DNA of 8,462 nucleotides from Armatimonadota bacterium (GTDB taxonomy: Bacteria > Armatimonadota > Zipacnadia > Zipacnadales > FEN-943). The position numbers and the translations under genes were made by a program. Below, one piece after another: positions 4,742 to 8,462 of this stretch. The notes beneath the pieces are model-generated. The model ran no database searches. It worked only from the letters and a program-made list of their open reading frames with translations, and was not told the origin of the DNA. The stretch is from NCBI GenBank assembly GCA_026419655.1, contig JANZZA010000005.1, positions 1 through 8,462 on the forward strand, read 5' to 3'. Positions within the stretch are counted from its first letter, which is position 1; the number at the start of each line of letters is the position of its first letter.

Positions 4742-7700
4742 TCAAAACACCACGATGCCAAAACGGGCGGGCGAGTGGAAGCCGCCAAAGACAGGCGCCC
4801 AGCAGGTGGCTGTTTTGGTATCAACCTCTTCGCGACCGAAGTTCACGCGCCACACCCCTGAGGGCTCGCCGCCGAGGACGCTGAAAGGAATCTTAATCTC
4901 CACCACCCATCCGTCACCATCCCGGCCAGTCGCCGCTTCCCACTGGGCGTCCCACGAAGCTTCAAAGACGTTTTCTATGCGAGCGTCATATTGCTGGCCC
5001 GCAGCATTCACCACGAAGTGATAGTAACCGCTGACTGAAGGGGGCTGCAGGAAGACCTCGACAGCATCGTCTTCCCAGACAGCACCGTCGCGGAGGCGGT
5101 CAGCCGAGTGCGGCTCGGGCTGGCCGCCGCAGAGAAAAGCAATGAAGAAGCTCGCCCCATCGTGGCCAAGCAGCACGGTAGTGGGCCGGGCAGCAGACCT
5201 GCCTTCCTGGGCCGTCACAAATCCTTCCAGCCGCGTCGCTGCATCCCACTCCCCGGGGTCAAGACGGCCATCACAGTGAGGCGCCGCCGGTAACTTCGGA
5301 CACGCTGCGCCGCGGACCACCGGAACCTGGACCGTACCACTACATTCAGGTGTCCCCTCTAGTTCAGCTTCCCAGACAATCCCCAGCGGCCGGCCGGAGA
5401 GGGCGAGACTGTCAAGCATTGGGCGCAGCTTCTCGGGGACTGCCACCTTTGTCTCCCCGACACCGGGCTTTGCGAACTCATACGGCGCCGAGGATAGAGC
5501 AATCTCCTCGCCAGAAGATGCGTCGAGCACCCGCAGCCGAAGCGCGCCCGCCTCGGCCGCATAGCTTCTGACCAGCAGCGATATTTGGTCCAGCACCGGG
5601 CTGGCCGGGCCAGCCGATTCGACCTCCACCGGCGGATGTAGACGCACCGTGGCCCGGCGCGGCAACCACACCGACTGGCCTCTCCACTCGAATCGCGCCT
5701 CCACGATAGCGTCAGTCCACCCAAACCCCTTCTCGGCGGGCATTGGGACGGCAAGCTGTAGCCGCATCTCCTTGTCGGCCTTCACCGTCCCTGGCGAGAC
5801 CTTGCTGTTCCCTGCGCTAGCCGAAAAGTCACTCAGGGCGTCCTTCTCCGTGCGCACGACGCAGTCGAGGGTAAACGGCAAGCCCACCGCGCCGTCGCTG
5901 AAAGGTGGACTGGTCGGCGCGTGAACCGTCACGCCTGTGAGCACTTCGACGGCCCGGCCCAGCGCCTCTGCAAAGCCGTCGAGCGGCAGCGTCATGCAGC
6001 GCCGATAATGGGGGTCGGCAAGAGTTTCCGCCCTGGTGCGGAGACGGCGATAAATGACCTCCTGGGCGGCAGCCAGCCTGACCAGAGCCTGGGCGCTATC
6101 TGCAGTGAGGGCCGGGCGTACAGCCGCCGCCCACTTTTCTGCGTCCTTGCCCAAGCTGTCTATCTCCTCCCGCTCCTTCAAGCCCTCGCGCGAAGTTACG
6201 CCCACGTCATCAATCCACACCTGTCCCCAGTCGCCCTGGAACAGGAACTGGAAGAACCCTGTCGAGTGATTGGACGGCACAGAGAACTCGCGCTGATACT
6301 CAGCAACTGCCTCGCCCGTCGGCTCCATGTCGCGGAAATATATGTACTGGTCGTAGACCCACTGGCCATCAGGCCCCTTGACGCCAAAGCGCGGAATTAC
6401 CTGGCCCTGGGCGCCGTCGGGGCGCTGCCAGCGGTAGCGGAAATGAAGAGTGTAAGTGCGCCCGCCGGGCAGCTCCACGTTCTGGTGCAGAGCGTGGAAG
6501 GCATTGTCAGCGGTGCTGACGGCGCGGACGCTGGTTTTCCCGGCGATAGGGCGTTGGGCGTCCACACTAATTTCACTGTCGTGGGCTGCCGGCGGTACCT
6601 CGGTGCCCCATCCCGCCAGGCCCTGCTCGAAGTCACCTTGTGACACCAGGTTGCCGGTTTGGCGCGCCAGCCAGCCAGCCTCCTTCGCCAGCCGCTCGAC
6701 CCACGCCTGCGCTTCGTTCAGCCACAGTCGTGCGATGGCCTCGCACGTGCCAAGCACAACCACCTCCGTCCGGTCCGGGTCGAGCACAACCGGGAAGAGG
6801 ACTGTTTTTGTGTCGGCGGCCCAATCCAGGGTAACCGGCGTATCCCCTACCAGTGCCCAGCCGCGCAAGCGCCCGCCGCGCACCGCAGCCACCACGTCAG
6901 CAGCGGCCATGCCCAGGGCTCTCGGCGACACTGCGATTCGCGCCGTTTCAGTACTTTTCTGCGGATTGCGGACCGCCACAAACACCAGGTCGCGATACTT
7001 GCCCTGGCCCGGCCCGTACCGCTCCACGAGGACCTTGTCGTTATCTGAGCGCGCCTCCGTCACCGGCTGCCAGCCAGCCTCATCCAGCCAGATTATCAGC
7101 GGCTCATAGAAGCGAAACAGCGGCCGCGAAGGCTCGTACTCTGACGGATTTGAGAAGGGCGCCGTGCCCGGATGGACAGCGTAGAAAAGGCACCGGTGCA
7201 TGCCGAGCTCTTTGTCTTGCCACGATGTCGTGGCTCTGACGAAACTGTAATCCATCCAGCTTACGGGCTTGCGGTAGGCGTAAGCCCGCAGATACCAGTA
7301 GTGTTGATCGTTGGCCAGGCCGCAGAAGGTTGTCTCGCCGGCGCCAATCATGTCCAGCAGATGGCAGAACCAGGTCATTTCCGGGCGGAAGGTGTTGCCC
7401 ATCACCAGCTTGCCGCGTGCCCTCATTCGCTCGGCCACCTGCTCGGCGAATTCATAGCACGCGAAAGCGTGAAGCTGGGCAGGCGCTTTTGCCGTGTAGC
7501 TGGCCACAAGGGGGATGTTGGCATAGCGCCAATGCTCGCGGCGGAAGTTGTCGTTGTAAAAGCCCATGAAGCCGGAAATGCTGTCGAGATAAATGCCAGC
7601 CAGCTCCCCGCCAGTGCTCCGGGCCGTCTCGAAGGCCGGGTCCAACTCGTACTTGCATGTTATGGACGCCCGATTGGGTTCTGGCAAGGCAGGTGCAGGA

Positions 7701-8462
7701 TTGAGCGTGATATTGGAGATCCAGTTGCCGGGCGACCATTCGTCGGTCCAGTGGCGCCAGACCCATGTGCCGTCCTGCCGCTCGATGGCTGAGTTGACGA
7801 TAGCCTGAGCAATCTCGCGCCGTGGAGCGCCACCAAAATGCCGGTCGCGCTGCTCCGGTGGGGCTTCGATGTCGGCCAGCGTCACCCGCTTCAGCTCGTC
7901 GAGGGTGAGAAGAGGAGCCTCCTCGCCGTAGCGGGGTTTGCGGTCGGGCGTTGGGCGGTCCCCGAAATGCTCATATTTTCCCCACGGCTCGGTGTATACG
8001 AAGGGCAGGATGTCGTGGGCGCCATCGTAGCCCGCCCGGACCTCGCCACCTTCGTCAAACAGCATGCCGAAATCCCACGGGCAGGCCATGGTGCCAGGCG
8101 AGAAGCCGAGTATCCAGATGCCACCCCTGGGCTCCCGTCTCTCGCCGTATCCAGGGAAAAGCCGGTAATAGCGCTCCAGAGCGTCGCGAAAACCCCATGC
8201 AGGGTCATGAGCGTAGACAAATAGGCGAAAGTCAGCCCGGCATCCCAGCCGCTCGGCCTCCGGCGAGAGGCCAAGGTCAAACTCGGCATCCAGGGCCTGG
8301 CGAGAAGCGTCGTAAGCCAGTCGGAAAAGGCGCGGCTCGTGAAGCGGCACGGCCAGGGAAAGGCCTACCTGCGGCCCGGAAACGGCGCAGAAAGGATAGG
8401 CGCCAGGCACATGATTGTCTCCCCACCAGAGCGTGCAAGTGTAGTGCTTGCCCGTCTCGATA
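4742..8462 (-). CDS. Large multimodular glycoside-hydrolase-like protein with CBM4/9 and CBM9/DOMON-like modules (5' end outside window)
   Basis: The frame is open from the right edge to TGA at 4744-4742. The GTG at 8410 is internal, since codons upstream stay open and read as ordinary protein (ETGKHYTCTLWWGDNHV). Numbering from codon 8461-8459, at least 1,239 residues are visible. Residues about 85-480 look like a TIM-barrel hydrolase: DPAWGFRDALERYYRLFPG, then GIYLDSISGF with D293 at a strand end as in barrel nucleophiles, then DMIGAGET and many aromatic residues. About 603-757 is a CBM4/9-type beta-sandwich (NLVSQGDFEQGLAGW to WIDDVGV). About 757-845 is helical and 850-1055 is beta-rich. 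From about 1058, DGRLDPGEWDAA, DDAVEVFLQPP, WVVEIKIPFSVLGG and WRVNFGREE mark a CBM9/DOMON-like domain. A secreted polysaccharide-active enzyme is likely, but the signal peptide region is not visible and the hydrolase family is not recognised. Confidence 0.88.
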   Translation of the reverse strand, partial: IETGKHYTCTLWWGDNHVPGAYPFCAVSGPQVGLSLAVPLHEPRLFRLAYDASRQALDAEFDLGLSPEAERLGCRADFRLFVYAHDPAWGFRDALERYYRLFPGYGERREPRGGIWILGFSPGTMACPWDFGMLFDEGGEVRAGYDGAHDILPFVYTEPWGKYEHFGDRPTPDRKPRYGEEAPLLTLDELKRVTLADIEAPPEQRDRHFGGAPRREIAQAIVNSAIERQDGTWVWRHWTDEWSPGNWISNITLNPAPALPEPNRASITCKYELDPAFETARSTGGELAGIYLDSISGFMGFYNDNFRREHWRYANIPLVASYTAKAPAQLHAFACYEFAEQVAERMRARGKLVMGNTFRPEMTWFCHLLDMIGAGETTFCGLANDQHYWYLRAYAYRKPVSWMDYSFVRATTSWQDKELGMHRCLFYAVHPGTAPFSNPSEYEPSRPLFRFYEPLIIWLDEAGWQPVTEARSDNDKVLVERYGPGQGKYRDLVFVAVRNPQKSTETARIAVSPRALGMAAADVVAAVRGGRLRGWALVGDTPVTLDWAADTKTVLFPVVLDPDRTEVVVLGTCEAIARLWLNEAQAWVERLAKEAGWLARQTGNLVSQGDFEQGLAGWGTEVPPAAHDSEISVDAQRPIAGKTSVRAVSTADNAFHALHQNVELPGGRTYTLHFRYRWQRPDGAQGQVIPRFGVKGPDGQWVYDQYIYFRDMEPTGEAVAEYQREFSVPSNHSTGFFQFLFQGDWGQVWIDDVGVTSREGLKEREEIDSLGKDAEKWAAAVRPALTADSAQALVRLAAAQEVIYRRLRTRAETLADPHYRRCMTLPLDGFAEALGRAVEVLTGVTVHAPTSPPFSDGAVGLPFTLDCVVRTEKDALSDFSASAGNSKVSPGTVKADKEMRLQLAVPMPAEKGFGWTDAIVEARFEWRGQSVWLPRRATVRLHPPVEVESAGPASPVLDQISLLVRSYAAEAGALRLRVLDASSGEEIALSSAPYEFAKPGVGETKVAVPEKLRPMLDSLALSGRPLGIVWEAELEGTPECSGTVQVPVVRGAACPKLPAAPHCDGRLDPGEWDAATRLEGFVTAQEGRSAARPTTVLLGHDGASFFIAFLCGGQPEPHSADRLRDGAVWEDDAVEVFLQPPSVSGYYHFVVNAAGQQYDARIENVFEASWDAQWEAATGRDGDGWVVEIKIPFSVLGGEPSGVWRVNFGREEVDTKTATCWAPVFGGFHSPARFGIVVF

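Noticed and set aside
5921..6643. Long plus-strand open frame of 240 codons within the large minus-strand gene
   Set aside because: It is antisense to a clear CBM4/9-type and helical coding region. Long shadow frames are common in G+C-rich DNA.
7172..7792. Plus-strand open frame of 206 codons within the large minus-strand gene
   Set aside because: It is antisense to the hydrolase part and its translation shows no domain.
1..8462. tRNA, rRNA, CRISPR array or transposase gene
   Set aside because: Both strands were read for cloverleaf elements, evenly spaced repeats and transposase motifs, and none was found apart from the two short inverted-repeat elements.

Overview
The window looks like chromosomal DNA from a G+C-rich bacterium, judging by eye from the codon bias toward G/C in third positions. 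It encodes four complete proteins and the visible part of a fifth, large carbohydrate-active protein. A truncated sixth gene may start at the left edge. The gene mix (a Gfo/Idh/MocA sugar-type oxidoreductase, two divergent thymidylate-kinase-like proteins, a stand-alone CHAD protein and a very large glycosidase-like protein with binding modules) suggests a non-proteobacterial lineage such as Armatimonadota, Chloroflexota or a Firmicutes relative. No marker gene in the window settles this.

Layout, left to right. (1) At 1-133 on the minus strand there is a plausible promoter, a Shine-Dalgarno site and the first 15 codons of a gene running off the left edge. (2) At 218-339 and 1828-1948 lie two short elements of 122 and 121 bp. 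They have nearly matching terminal inverted repeats of the type G-A-G-A-C-Y-G-T-T-G-C-A-A-A-A and are flanked by 5-bp direct repeats, so they resemble MITEs. They bracket the oxidoreductase gene (596-1606, minus). (3) At 2062-2097 a sigma70-like promoter overlaps a perfect 7-bp inverted repeat and faces the plus-strand cluster. (4) The cluster at 2170-4698 holds two tandem paralogous P-loop kinases of the thymidylate-kinase fold, joined by an ATGA overlap, then a CHAD-domain protein. The second kinase has arginine in place of the Walker A lysine. (5) Converging on this, at 4742-8462 on the minus strand, is a reading frame of more than 1,239 codons. It has a probable TIM-barrel hydrolase part, a CBM4/9-type domain, a helical linker, beta-rich modules and a C-terminal CBM9/DOMON-like module.

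The cluster at 2170-4698 is the most interesting part. CHAD proteins bind inorganic polyphosphate, and thymidylate kinases share the P-loop kinase fold with PPK2 polyphosphate kinases. A translationally coupled kinase pair, one member with an altered Walker A lysine, next to a polyphosphate-binding protein could be a nucleotide- or polyphosphate-handling module with a catalytic and a regulatory subunit. That is inference; the sequence shows the gene order, the motifs and the substitution. The two minus-strand genes (oxidoreductase and large hydrolase) suggest sugar or polysaccharide metabolism and need not be functionally tied to the kinase cluster.
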